20,336 nucleotides of DNA. It comes from a virus. The position numbers and the translations under genes were made by a program. The stretch's first letter is position 1, and the number at the start of each line of letters is the position of its first letter. The stretch is taken from IMG/VR virus record IMGVR_UViG_3300028836_000012, positions 1 to 20,336 of that record, one strand, 5' to 3'. Positions 1-5,038 of this stretch are shown one piece after another. Under the pieces are notes generated by a model that saw only the letters and a list, made by a program, of their open reading frames with translations, was not told the origin of the DNA and searched no databases.

Positions 1-77
1 AAAAATAGTTTAGCATCATTAAATAGTTTTAATATCTCTTTATTTGTAAAGTCATTTGTAGTTATAAGATGTTGCAT
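1..77 (-). CDS. pyrB: Aspartate carbamoyltransferase, N-terminal fragment (host gene, cut by the window edge)
   Basis: Read on the minus strand from an ATG at 77-75, the frame stays open to the window edge and gives 25 residues beginning MQHLITTNDFTNKEI. The pattern M-x-HLI-T-x-DF-x-x-x-EI-x-x-LF is how the catalytic chain of aspartate carbamoyltransferase starts in Campylobacterota; Bacillus-type chains start similarly (MKHL...). The enzyme makes carbamoyl aspartate, the first committed step of pyrimidine synthesis, in the cytoplasm. A ribosome binding site (AAGGA on the minus strand, near 84-88) lies about 7 bases before the ATG, and a TATAAT box lies at 105-100. Only the start is visible, so the catalytic motifs cannot be checked. 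It is divergent to all phage genes, which suggests it is chromosomal flank rather than phage. The assignment rests on a short N-terminal pattern, so it is good but not certain. Confidence 0.7.
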   Translation of the reverse strand, partial: MQHLITTNDFTNKEILKLFNDAKLF

Positions 78-94
78 GGATCGTCCTTAGTTTG

Positions 95-109
95 ATGATA
101 TTATATCAT
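95..109. promoter_or_regulatory. Symmetrical -10 region, possible bidirectional promoter
   Basis: The 15 bases form a near-perfect palindrome with 7-base arms (ATGATAT / ATATCAT) around one T. On the minus strand this gives a perfect TATAAT at 105-100, well placed for pyrB; 17 bases further upstream is a weak -35 (GTGTCA, 128-123). On the plus strand the same bases give TATTAT at 99-104, which would start transcription near 111-113. That is just before the closing helix of the structured RNA. Symmetrical -10 elements are known to fire in both directions. The pyrB direction is fairly safe; the plus direction is inference. Confidence 0.5.
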
Positions 110-112
110 ATT

Positions 113-666
113 CTTTCAACAATGACACTATCGCTTAGAATACGTCTGGTGATATGTCTATCTTTATGATTCACTCACACCAGTATAAACTAAAAGAGAT
201 TAAGGCAAACGTGTCCCGATAAGCTGCTGATTGATGTTAGATAAGCGGTTATAGTCATCTCAATACCAGAGTGCATTGCTATAACCTTACGACCTCTATA
301 CTGGTTAATAACCTTGGAGTGTTTTAGAATCTAGCGTAGAGTTGCAGAAGCCTTGCACTTATTACTAAGTGGTGCTGAACTCTAAGTAGAATAATTGTGA
401 TTGATTCTACCAACTGATAAATTGCCGAGGCTGTTTATACGAATGTAAATCTCTCTACTTGATTAACTTCAGGTAGGGATTTCTTTACTCTGAATTCATA
501 CCTCAACTGATAACCGAATATAAAAAGAGCAACACCTGCTTGGCTGTTAAAAAAGAGTTTTACTCTAAAGGAGCAACGCGACGCTAAAGTAGAGAGATGA
601 ACGATTATTTACAACGTAAATGATGTTCGGGCAAACGATAGTGCGGCAGTCATTGAATAGATAAAG
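113..666 (+). ncRNA. Large structured non-coding RNA candidate (about 540 nt)
   Basis: The stretch has no convincing reading frame but many complementary segments that nest. The ends pair: 120-126 with 649-655 and 127-133 with 636-642, 14 Watson-Crick pairs interrupted only by a 6-base bulge (643-648). A perfect 12-bp helix joins 449-460 to 587-598. Directly next to it is a 13-bp hairpin, 599-628, with one bulged G and a 3-base loop. Further helices are 179-187/297-305 enclosing 247-254/279-286, and 325-331/403-409 enclosing 337-343/378-384 and 356-360/367-371. Bulge bases 644-648 could also pair with 423-427. The T606-G622 pair is a wobble on the plus strand but an A-C mismatch on the other, a small argument for plus-strand transcription. 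Size and phage context resemble the ROOL and GOLLD giant phage-associated RNAs, but I do not recognise the family. It is not tmRNA or RNase P RNA as far as I can see. Exact ends are uncertain. Confidence 0.65.
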
Positions 667-697
667 TAACGTTATACACCGTAGACTAAACTAGAGA

Positions 698-706
698 TGT
701 TATAAT
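698..706 (+). promoter_or_regulatory. Extended -10 promoter for a leaderless HTH gene
   Basis: TGTTATAAT is a perfect extended -10 element (TGn plus TATAAT at 701-706). No -35 match is seen at the usual distance. Only seven bases separate the box from the ATG at 714, so the transcript should begin at or next to the start codon. There is no ribosome binding site in between, which fits a leaderless mRNA. It would drive the whole early gene row. Confidence 0.6.
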
Positions 707-732
707 ACAACTTATGATTATTAAATATAACA
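698..732. promoter_or_regulatory. Possible operator: inverted repeat over the early promoter
   Basis: TGTTATA (698-704) and TATAACA (726-732) are exact reverse complements, 21 bases apart. They straddle the -10 box and the start codon of the HTH gene. GTTATA occurs again at 671-676. An HTH protein binding here would block its own promoter. The sites are AT-rich and short, so chance is a real alternative. Confidence 0.25.
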
Positions 733-911
733 ACATCAAAGCAGAATTTAAACGACTAGGCTTGACTAATAAACGAGTAGCAGGTATTTTAAATATTTCT
801 GTTCAGGGATTAGATAAACGAATTAAACAAGATAAGCCATCAATACATCTTATTACTTATGCTTTAACTAAACATTTCTCTGAAGAAGAGCAAAACCTAG
901 TTAAAGAATGA
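714..911 (+). CDS. Small helix-turn-helix DNA-binding protein
   Basis: The 65-residue protein is basic and has one predicted HTH: residues around 17-38 (LTNKRVAGILNISVQGLDKR) fit the helix, turn, recognition-helix pattern of phage Cro/CI-like and MerR-like small regulators. It is first in the rightward early operon. The ATG follows the -10 box by seven bases with no ribosome binding site, as in the leaderless cI message of lambda made from PRM. That suggests an expression mode suited to a regulator. Likely role: repressor or activator of the phage early region, possibly its own gene through the inverted repeat around 698-732. The stop overlaps the next start (ATGA). No dimerisation domain is visible, so it is shorter than a full CI repressor. 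Function is inferred from fold and position only. Confidence 0.6.
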   Translation: MIIKYNNIKAEFKRLGLTNKRVAGILNISVQGLDKRIKQDKPSIHLITYALTKHFSEEEQNLVKE

Positions 912-1081
912 AGATACCTAAAAATATTAAGATTTATCGATTACTAAAAAAAGAAGATAACAAATTAACTGCAGCGGAAACAGGATTTTTAGAACAATTA
1001 TACGGAATGTATAATGCAGGTAAACATCAATTAATTAGTAAAAAACAACACTCTTGGGCTGACAAAATACTATCAAAATGA
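908..1081 (+). CDS. Small phage protein of unknown function (57 aa)
   Basis: An ATG overlapping the previous stop (ATGA) opens a 57-residue frame that ends in another ATGA overlap, so it fits the coupled early operon exactly. The protein is lysine-rich and probably helical. Its second half (LTAAETGFLEQLY...LISKKQHSWADKI) resembles a short pattern seen in many phage early proteins, in which a helix is followed by LS-x-x-Q-x-x-W-x-x-x-I. I do not know its function. Weak similarity to the tails of some DNA-replication or recombination accessory proteins is my recollection only. Confidence 0.55.
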   Translation: MKIPKNIKIYRLLKKEDNKLTAAETGFLEQLYGMYNAGKHQLISKKQHSWADKILSK

Positions 1082-1254
1082 GCGATTTAGAATATCATAT
1101 ACAACACTCTAAAGAACAATGCCAACAATCAGTTAAAGCATTAAAAATATTAATTACTAAGTCTATGGATGTAGATGATGAATCAATTAGTAAACATTAT
1201 CTTGAAAGCGCATTACAATTATGCGATCAATTATTAAGAGAGCCTTTAAAATGA
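1078..1254 (+). CDS. Small phage protein of unknown function (58 aa)
   Basis: The frame begins with an ATG in a 4-base overlap with the gene before and ends in a 4-base overlap with the VRR-NUC gene. The 58 residues are acidic-to-neutral and almost entirely predicted helical (for example HIQHSKEQCQQSVKALKIL and SKHYLESALQLCDQLLRE). This suggests a small helical hairpin or dimer. Two cysteines, around residues 13 and 49, do not form a metal-binding pattern. No family is recognised. The exact tiling between coupled neighbours is the main evidence that it is real. Confidence 0.5.
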   Translation: MSDLEYHIQHSKEQCQQSVKALKILITKSMDVDDESISKHYLESALQLCDQLLREPLK

Positions 1255-1598
1255 AATCAGTAGAACACGAAGTACAAAAAGCAATTTGTCAATACTTAGA
1301 CGCAAGAGGAGTATGCTTTTGGGCTGTTCCAAATGGCGGCAATAGAAATATTATTACAGCAAAGATATTAAAATCAGAAGGGGTACAAGCCGGCGTACCA
1401 GATATTACAATTATTCACGACGGTTTATATTATGGCCTAGAGGTTAAAAAACCTAAAACAACAACTAAAGCAGGAGTATTAAGTTTAACACAAAAGGCAA
1501 TGATTGAACGTATTGAAAAAGCAGGAGGATCAGTAGCTGTTGTATATTCAGTACAAGACGTTATTGAAGCGTGTATTGATTGGAACGTCCGAAAGTGA
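1251..1598 (+). CDS. VRR-NUC domain nuclease
   Basis: This 115-residue protein is a stand-alone VRR-NUC domain, a PD-(D/E)xK-type nuclease. Visible signature: an N-terminal EHEVQ, then PNGG at 27-30, the catalytic GVPD ending at D51, E64-V-K66 as the ExK element, and Q81 in the following helix. Phage VRR-NUC proteins are Holliday-junction or structure-specific endonucleases thought to resolve branched DNA during recombination and before packaging. The start is taken at 1251, not the upstream in-frame 1221. 1251 gives the ATGA overlap seen at neighbouring junctions, and the family normally starts just before this glutamate motif. The gene sits directly before a YbcO nuclease and NinB, so the three probably act together on recombination intermediates. 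All catalytic residues appear intact. Confidence 0.85.
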   Translation: MKSVEHEVQKAICQYLDARGVCFWAVPNGGNRNIITAKILKSEGVQAGVPDITIIHDGLYYGLEVKKPKTTTKAGVLSLTQKAMIERIEKAGGSVAVVYSVQDVIEACIDWNVRK

Positions 1599-1876
1599 GT
1601 AAGATAACAAAAAGCGCTAGAGGCCAATCTTGTACTGTACGTTTAGACGAATGCTATGGCGGCCCTGATAACGAAACAGTTGTATTTGCTCATCTATGTA
1701 ACGGTTCTATGGGAATGAAGGCTATGGATATTCATGGCGCTTATTGTTGTGCAAGTTGTCATGATGTATTAGACGGAAGAAAACCTAGTGATTATAAAAA
1801 AGAAGAATTACTATTGAGTCATCTAATGGGTATGAAACGAACACAAGAGATTTTAGTTGGCAAAGGTTTAATGTGA
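1595..1876 (+). CDS. YbcO-like (DUF1364) metal-dependent nuclease
   Basis: The 93-residue product matches the YbcO family of lambdoid (pro)phages. It has the opening ARG-x-x-C-x-VR (C13), C20, an AH pair (H33), a GxGxK-like stretch and the closing HGAYCCASCHDxLD with C52, C55 and H56. These would bind a metal ion in an HNH-like fold. The family is described as a putative nuclease of the recombination region. The GTG at 1595 is chosen because it gives a GTGA overlap with the VRR-NUC stop and a length equal to the E. coli protein. The TTG at 1580 would add five residues. The stop again overlaps a possible GTG. Placed between VRR-NUC and NinB, it recalls the nin-type region of lambdoid phages, although the virion genes here are T7-like. 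Confidence 0.85.
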   Translation: MSKITKSARGQSCTVRLDECYGGPDNETVVFAHLCNGSMGMKAMDIHGAYCCASCHDVLDGRKPSDYKKEELLLSHLMGMKRTQEILVGKGLM

Positions 1877-1974
1877 ATGTATTAGATAAGCTTTATTCGT
1901 TGATTAAATCATTAAAAGAGTTCGAGGATTCTGTTGTTAAAAGCTTCAAAGGTAAAAATGAAAAGAGTAATTGA
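1873..1974 (+). CDS. Possible small protein (33 aa)
   Basis: A GTG overlapping the ybcO-like stop (GTGA) opens a 33-residue frame, VNVLDKLYSLIKSLKEFEDS and onward, that fills the gap before the NinB gene and overlaps it by 17 bases. It is an amphipathic, lysine-rich helix. Its start follows the same overlap rule as neighbours, but it is very short and could simply let ribosomes carry on to NinB. No family is recognised. Confidence 0.35.
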   Translation: MNVLDKLYSLIKSLKEFEDSVVKSFKGKNEKSN

Positions 1975-2383
1975 ACGCAAGAAAGAAAAACGTAATATTA
2001 TCGAATCAATGATAGTATCGTTCTTTAGCGAGCACCCAGAAGAGGATAAAGCTATTATAGAGATTAAACAAGATAAAGACAATAGATCAACGAAGCAAAA
2101 TCGGTTATATTGGGAATGGGTGAGTATATTGAGCTCAGAGACCGGATATCATAAAGATGAAATGCACATGATATTAGTTGATAAATTCTTAGGTTCAATT
2201 CAAATAACAACTAAGAAGGGTAAATCAATATCATCATTAAGATCAACTAAAGATTTAAAGTTAGGCGAATTTAAGGATTATCTAGAACAAATTGATATAT
2301 TCGCAGCAGGGTATAATATAAATTTACCACGACCTGATGATTTGTATTATGAATCAATGGGTTACACAAAAGGAACACAATGA
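1958..2383 (+). CDS. NinB/Orf-like recombination mediator
   Basis: The 141-residue protein carries the NinB hallmark RSTKQNRLYW at 43-52 (lambda NinB has RSLDQNRKLW). In the second half it has STKDLKLGEFKDYLEQIDIFA, matching the lambda stretch with VGEFAELLELIQAF. Lambda NinB (Orf) binds single-stranded DNA and SSB and helps load recombinase, replacing host RecFOR. The N-terminus (residues 1-12) is unusually lysine- and arginine-rich. The ATG at 1958 is preferred because AAAGG sits just upstream; an upstream TTG at 1934 is possible but has no better site. It overlaps the next gene by ATGA. Overall identity with lambda is low, so this is a family-level call. Confidence 0.75.
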   Translation: MKRVIERKKEKRNIIESMIVSFFSEHPEEDKAIIEIKQDKDNRSTKQNRLYWEWVSILSSETGYHKDEMHMILVDKFLGSIQITTKKGKSISSLRSTKDLKLGEFKDYLEQIDIFAAGYNINLPRPDDLYYESMGYTKGTQ

Positions 2384-2604
2384 ATGACTTACAACAATTT
2401 TTAATAATGATGACTAAAGATGTAGGTAATGGTATTAGCAATAAGATCATCATAGAAGGTGACGAATATACATACGTTTCATTCTTCCAAAGAGGTATGA
2501 GTGATCCAGTATGTGAGTGTGTAAATAGAACAAACCAGGAAGTTACATTCATGTTTGATTCAACAGACGGATCATTCAAAGGCATAGAGGGCGCAATAGG
2601 ATAA
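2380..2604 (+). CDS. Phage protein of unknown function (74 aa)
   Basis: The 74-residue frame starts in an ATGA overlap with NinB and its TAA overlaps the ATG of the terminase small subunit (TAATG). After a short helix the sequence alternates beta-strand-like segments (KIIIEGDEYTYVSFFQRG, CECVNRTNQEVTFMFDST), suggesting a small beta-rich fold. The two cysteines (CEC) are adjacent but there is no second pair for zinc. It is acidic. I recognise no family. Its position between recombination and packaging genes gives no clear hint. Confidence 0.6.
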   Translation: MNDLQQFLIMMTKDVGNGISNKIIIEGDEYTYVSFFQRGMSDPVCECVNRTNQEVTFMFDSTDGSFKGIEGAIG

Positions 2605-2999
2605 TGGACAATTTACCACTAGTAATAGGCGCAGGACTAACTAATAATCAGATCAAGTTTATCAATGCGTATACTACTAGCTATTGCAACGTCAGCAAGG
2701 CTTGTATAAAAGCAAACATAGCAAGAAACACTTTTTATAGATGGCAATTAGATAGTGACAGCTTTGCAGAAGCAGTAGAACAAGCTAAAGAAGGGCTTAG
2801 AGATAGATGGGAAGATGAGATAGCTAGGCACGTATTTGAAGACCGTAATCCTATTGTATTAAATAAGTTTGCACCAAGTGTATTAAAAGACAGAGGGTAT
2901 GCGGATATTAAAGACATTAACTTAACTGGTAAGCTTGATAATACTAATGAAGTAATAGTTACTATCATTGATGGTGGGGACGTAGAAGATTACGAATGA
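2604..2999 (+). CDS. terS: Terminase small subunit
   Basis: The 131-residue protein lies immediately before the large terminase and overlaps it by ATGA. Residues about 12-50 form an HTH typical of small terminases: LTNNQIKFINAY, NVSKAC-x-x-A-x-I-ARNTFYRW, then a helix ending in a conserved F-AEAVEQAKE. The middle (WEDEIARHVFEDRNPIVLNKFAPSVL) matches the phBC6A51/KpsF-like helix that usually precedes the oligomerisation region. The C-terminus is acidic. TerS recognises the phage DNA and hands it to TerL at the portal. The call rests on position, size and the HTH. Which DNA site it binds cannot be told from here. Confidence 0.8.
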   Translation: MDNLPLVIGAGLTNNQIKFINAYTTSYCNVSKACIKANIARNTFYRWQLDSDSFAEAVEQAKEGLRDRWEDEIARHVFEDRNPIVLNKFAPSVLKDRGYADIKDINLTGKLDNTNEVIVTIIDGGDVEDYE

Positions 3000-4252
3000 A
3001 GGTTGATATAAAACTCACTAAAAAGTTCCAACCTTTCTTAGAACAACATAGATATAAGATTGCTTATGGCGGGAGAGGGTCAGGCAAGTCATGGTCTATT
3101 GCACAACTACTTGTGCTCGCAGCATGGAAGAACCCTGTAAGAATACTATGCTCGCGCGAGATACAACGATCTATTCAAGACTCAGTATTGCAGCTACTAG
3201 GTGATACGATTGAACGTATGGGGTTAGGTGGTTACTTTGAAGTACAAAAGACTCAGATATTAGGCACTAACGGTAGCAGGTTCATCTTTGAGGGGATGCG
3301 CTCTAATATCACTAAGATTAAATCTATGGAAGGCTTAGATATAGTATGGGTCGAAGAGGCAGAAAGTGTTACCTACACAAGTTGGGAGACTTTAATACCT
3401 ACTTTAAGAAAGGACGGCTCCGAGATCTGGTGTAGTTTCAATCCTAATGATGAAATGGATAATACCTACGATCGCTTTGTGCTCAACCCCCCAGCAGACT
3501 CATACGTGGTCAAGGTCAACTATAACGACAATCCCTGGTTTCCTAAAGAACTCGAAGCTGAGAGACTAGAACTTAAAAAGAAGAACCTAGACTTATACAA
3601 CCATGTCTGGGAAGGTGAAGTCTTATCTAATAGAGATGGCGCTTACTACGCTAAGTTTATTGACGACGGCCAGATCATGAGCTTTCCTGTAGAACCTAAT
3701 ATTCCTGTTGATACTTATTGGGACTTAGGTGTTGCGGATGCGACTTCTATATGGTTTGTGCAGCAAGTTGGTATGGAGCTGCGTATTGTTTATGCTTATG
3801 AGAATCAAGGTGAAGGCTTAGGATTCTATATTAACTATCTACATGACTGGCGAGTGAAGAATCAAGCTGTGATGGGCAGACACTATGCTCCACATGATAT
3901 TGCAGTAAGAGAATTAGGTACAGGCAAGTCACGACTAGAGACAGCACGTAAGTTAGGCATTAACTTCTTAGTAGTGCCAAGGCTATCAGTTGAGGATGGT
4001 ATTCATGCTGCTAGAGCAATACTACCTAAGTGTTACTTTGAGAAGACAGGTACTAAAGATGGATTAAATGCTCTAAGACGATACCGTAAAGAGTTTGATG
4101 AGAAGAAAGGTGTATATAAATCACACCCCCTTCATGACTGGTCTAGCCACTTCGCGGACGCTTTTAGATACTTTGCTATTGCATTTAGAGAGAATAGACC
4201 AGAAGCAGGAAAGAGACAGCCGATGGCAAACACTGACTGGTTGAATGGCTGA
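2996..4252 (+). CDS. terL: Terminase large subunit (ATPase and nuclease)
   Basis: The 418-residue packaging motor has an intact N-terminal ATPase: Walker A GGRGSGKS at 25-32, Walker B IVWVEEAE at 116-123, and the coupling motif SFNPND at 147-152. The C-terminal RNase H-like nuclease has acidic residues at D243 and D248 (YWDLGVADAT) and a final D388 in SSHFADAFRYF. This is the Terminase_3 / PBSX-like arrangement. With TerS it cuts concatemers and pumps DNA through the portal. Size is normal. It starts in an ATGA overlap with TerS, and its stop overlaps the next ATG by eight bases. The terminase type does not by itself settle whether packaging is by pac, cos or terminal repeats. Confidence 0.95.
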   Translation: MKVDIKLTKKFQPFLEQHRYKIAYGGRGSGKSWSIAQLLVLAAWKNPVRILCSREIQRSIQDSVLQLLGDTIERMGLGGYFEVQKTQILGTNGSRFIFEGMRSNITKIKSMEGLDIVWVEEAESVTYTSWETLIPTLRKDGSEIWCSFNPNDEMDNTYDRFVLNPPADSYVVKVNYNDNPWFPKELEAERLELKKKNLDLYNHVWEGEVLSNRDGAYYAKFIDDGQIMSFPVEPNIPVDTYWDLGVADATSIWFVQQVGMELRIVYAYENQGEGLGFYINYLHDWRVKNQAVMGRHYAPHDIAVRELGTGKSRLETARKLGINFLVVPRLSVEDGIHAARAILPKCYFEKTGTKDGLNALRRYRKEFDEKKGVYKSHPLHDWSSHFADAFRYFAIAFRENRPEAGKRQPMANTDWLNG

Positions 4253-4682
4253 GTTAGTAGAGAATGAGATTGATTGGTTTGTTGTATTTGTAGATCACGG
4301 CCAGTTTCACTTTTGGGATATTGGCACAACATCAGGTTTTAGACATTGCTTTGCTTTTAGATGGGACGGTTTTAATTGGGTTATGATAGACCCTCTCGGG
4401 TGCTGGCTAGAGATACAAGTTATGCCGTACACACATGAAGACAATGTGCCACAAATGATGGTAGAATTAGGCCATAAGATGATATATGTAAGGAAGAGTA
4501 GGGAGAATAAATTTATTTTCCGGGGAATGATGACATGCGTTAATATAATAAAACATCTAATTGGGGTTAAAGCCTTTTGGGTGATTACACCAAGACAATT
4601 ATACAATTATTTACAGGGGAAAGATTATGGGCGGATTATTCAGTTCACCAAAAGCACCACCACCAAGCGAGTCTCAAGTTAA
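4245..4682 (+). CDS. Protein of unknown function after terminase (145 aa)
   Basis: The frame starts with an ATG inside the terL stop (8-base overlap) and is rich in aromatic residues: W11, W24, W40 and W45, with HCFAFRWDGFNWVMIDPLG at about 34-52. A His-Cys pair followed by beta strands and a conserved-looking DPLG recalls small papain-like proteins found beside terminases in some podoviruses. I cannot show a complete catalytic set, so no enzyme is claimed. The last 56 bases overlap the next gene in another frame. The basic C-terminal tail (KSTTTKRVSS) lies entirely in that overlap, so the overlap decides the tail's composition. Confidence 0.6.
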   Translation: MAELVENEIDWFVVFVDHGQFHFWDIGTTSGFRHCFAFRWDGFNWVMIDPLGCWLEIQVMPYTHEDNVPQMMVELGHKMIYVRKSRENKFIFRGMMTCVNIIKHLIGVKAFWVITPRQLYNYLQGKDYGRIIQFTKSTTTKRVSS

Positions 4683-4830
4683 AGCGGAGGCTCTTAGAGA
4701 TCGTGAGACACGTAAAGAAGAGTTTGTTAAAGCTAAAAGAAGTTCATCTGGTATCAGACGTAGGCGTGGTAGATCACTACTTATCTCAGATAAAGAGACA
4801 GGTATCGGATCTAGCAGCACACTAGGTTAA
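4627..4830 (+). CDS. Small basic phage protein, virion-associated candidate (67 aa)
   Basis: The 67-residue protein begins MGGLFSSPKAPPPSES and has an arginine cluster with a SLLISD strand near residues 44-54. Many podoviruses encode a similar short protein (glycine start, proline run, then a GRAS-type arginine-rich motif) just upstream of the portal. Function is unknown. A strong ribosome binding site (AGGGGA) stands about six bases before the ATG, although the start lies inside the preceding gene. This supports independent initiation. A longer frame at 4577-4825 in the same region is judged to be a shadow. Confidence 0.65.
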   Translation: MGGLFSSPKAPPPSESQVKAEALRDRETRKEEFVKAKRSSSGIRRRRGRSLLISDKETGIGSSSTLG

Positions 4831-4834
4831 GATT

Positions 4835-5029
4835 ATGGGGTTTGCATTTAAAAAAAGCAGAAATGCTGTAAAGAAATTAGCAAGTGATGGTACGCCAGCA
4901 GGCGCAGCATTAATTAAGGGTTATCATAAATCTGGTGGTGGTGTTGGTGCTGTCAAGAAAGCAGCAGGCGCTGCTAGAAAGGTAAGGAAGGGTGTTAAAG
5001 AACGCACATTACTTGATGTAAACAATTAA
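4835..5029 (+). CDS. Small lysine-rich protein of unknown function (64 aa)
   Basis: The 64 residues are strongly basic and glycine/alanine-rich, with a central flexible SGGGVGAVKKAAGAARK stretch (about 34-50). This composition suits a DNA-binding or disordered virion protein. It lies four bases after the previous stop and nine before the portal start, so it belongs to the head operon. No family is recognised and there is no signal peptide or membrane segment. Confidence 0.5.
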   Translation: MGFAFKKSRNAVKKLASDGTPAGAALIKGYHKSGGGVGAVKKAAGAARKVRKGVKERTLLDVNN

Positions 5030-5038
5030 AAGGTAAAC

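Noticed and set aside
113-666. tmRNA, RNase P RNA, group I or group II intron, or hammerhead ribozyme
   Set aside because: No tRNA-like ends or tag frame, no RNase P conserved cores, no group II domain V or GTGYG start, no group I core pairing. CTGATAA is not the hammerhead CTGATGA.
120-713. tRNA gene as the prophage attachment site
   Set aside because: No T-loop consensus with flanking stems was found on either strand in this stretch.
4577-4825. 82-residue frame overlapping the small post-terminase genes
   Set aside because: It overlaps two better-supported frames for its whole length and has no good ribosome binding site. Its sequence is histidine/lysine-rich, as expected of a shadow frame.
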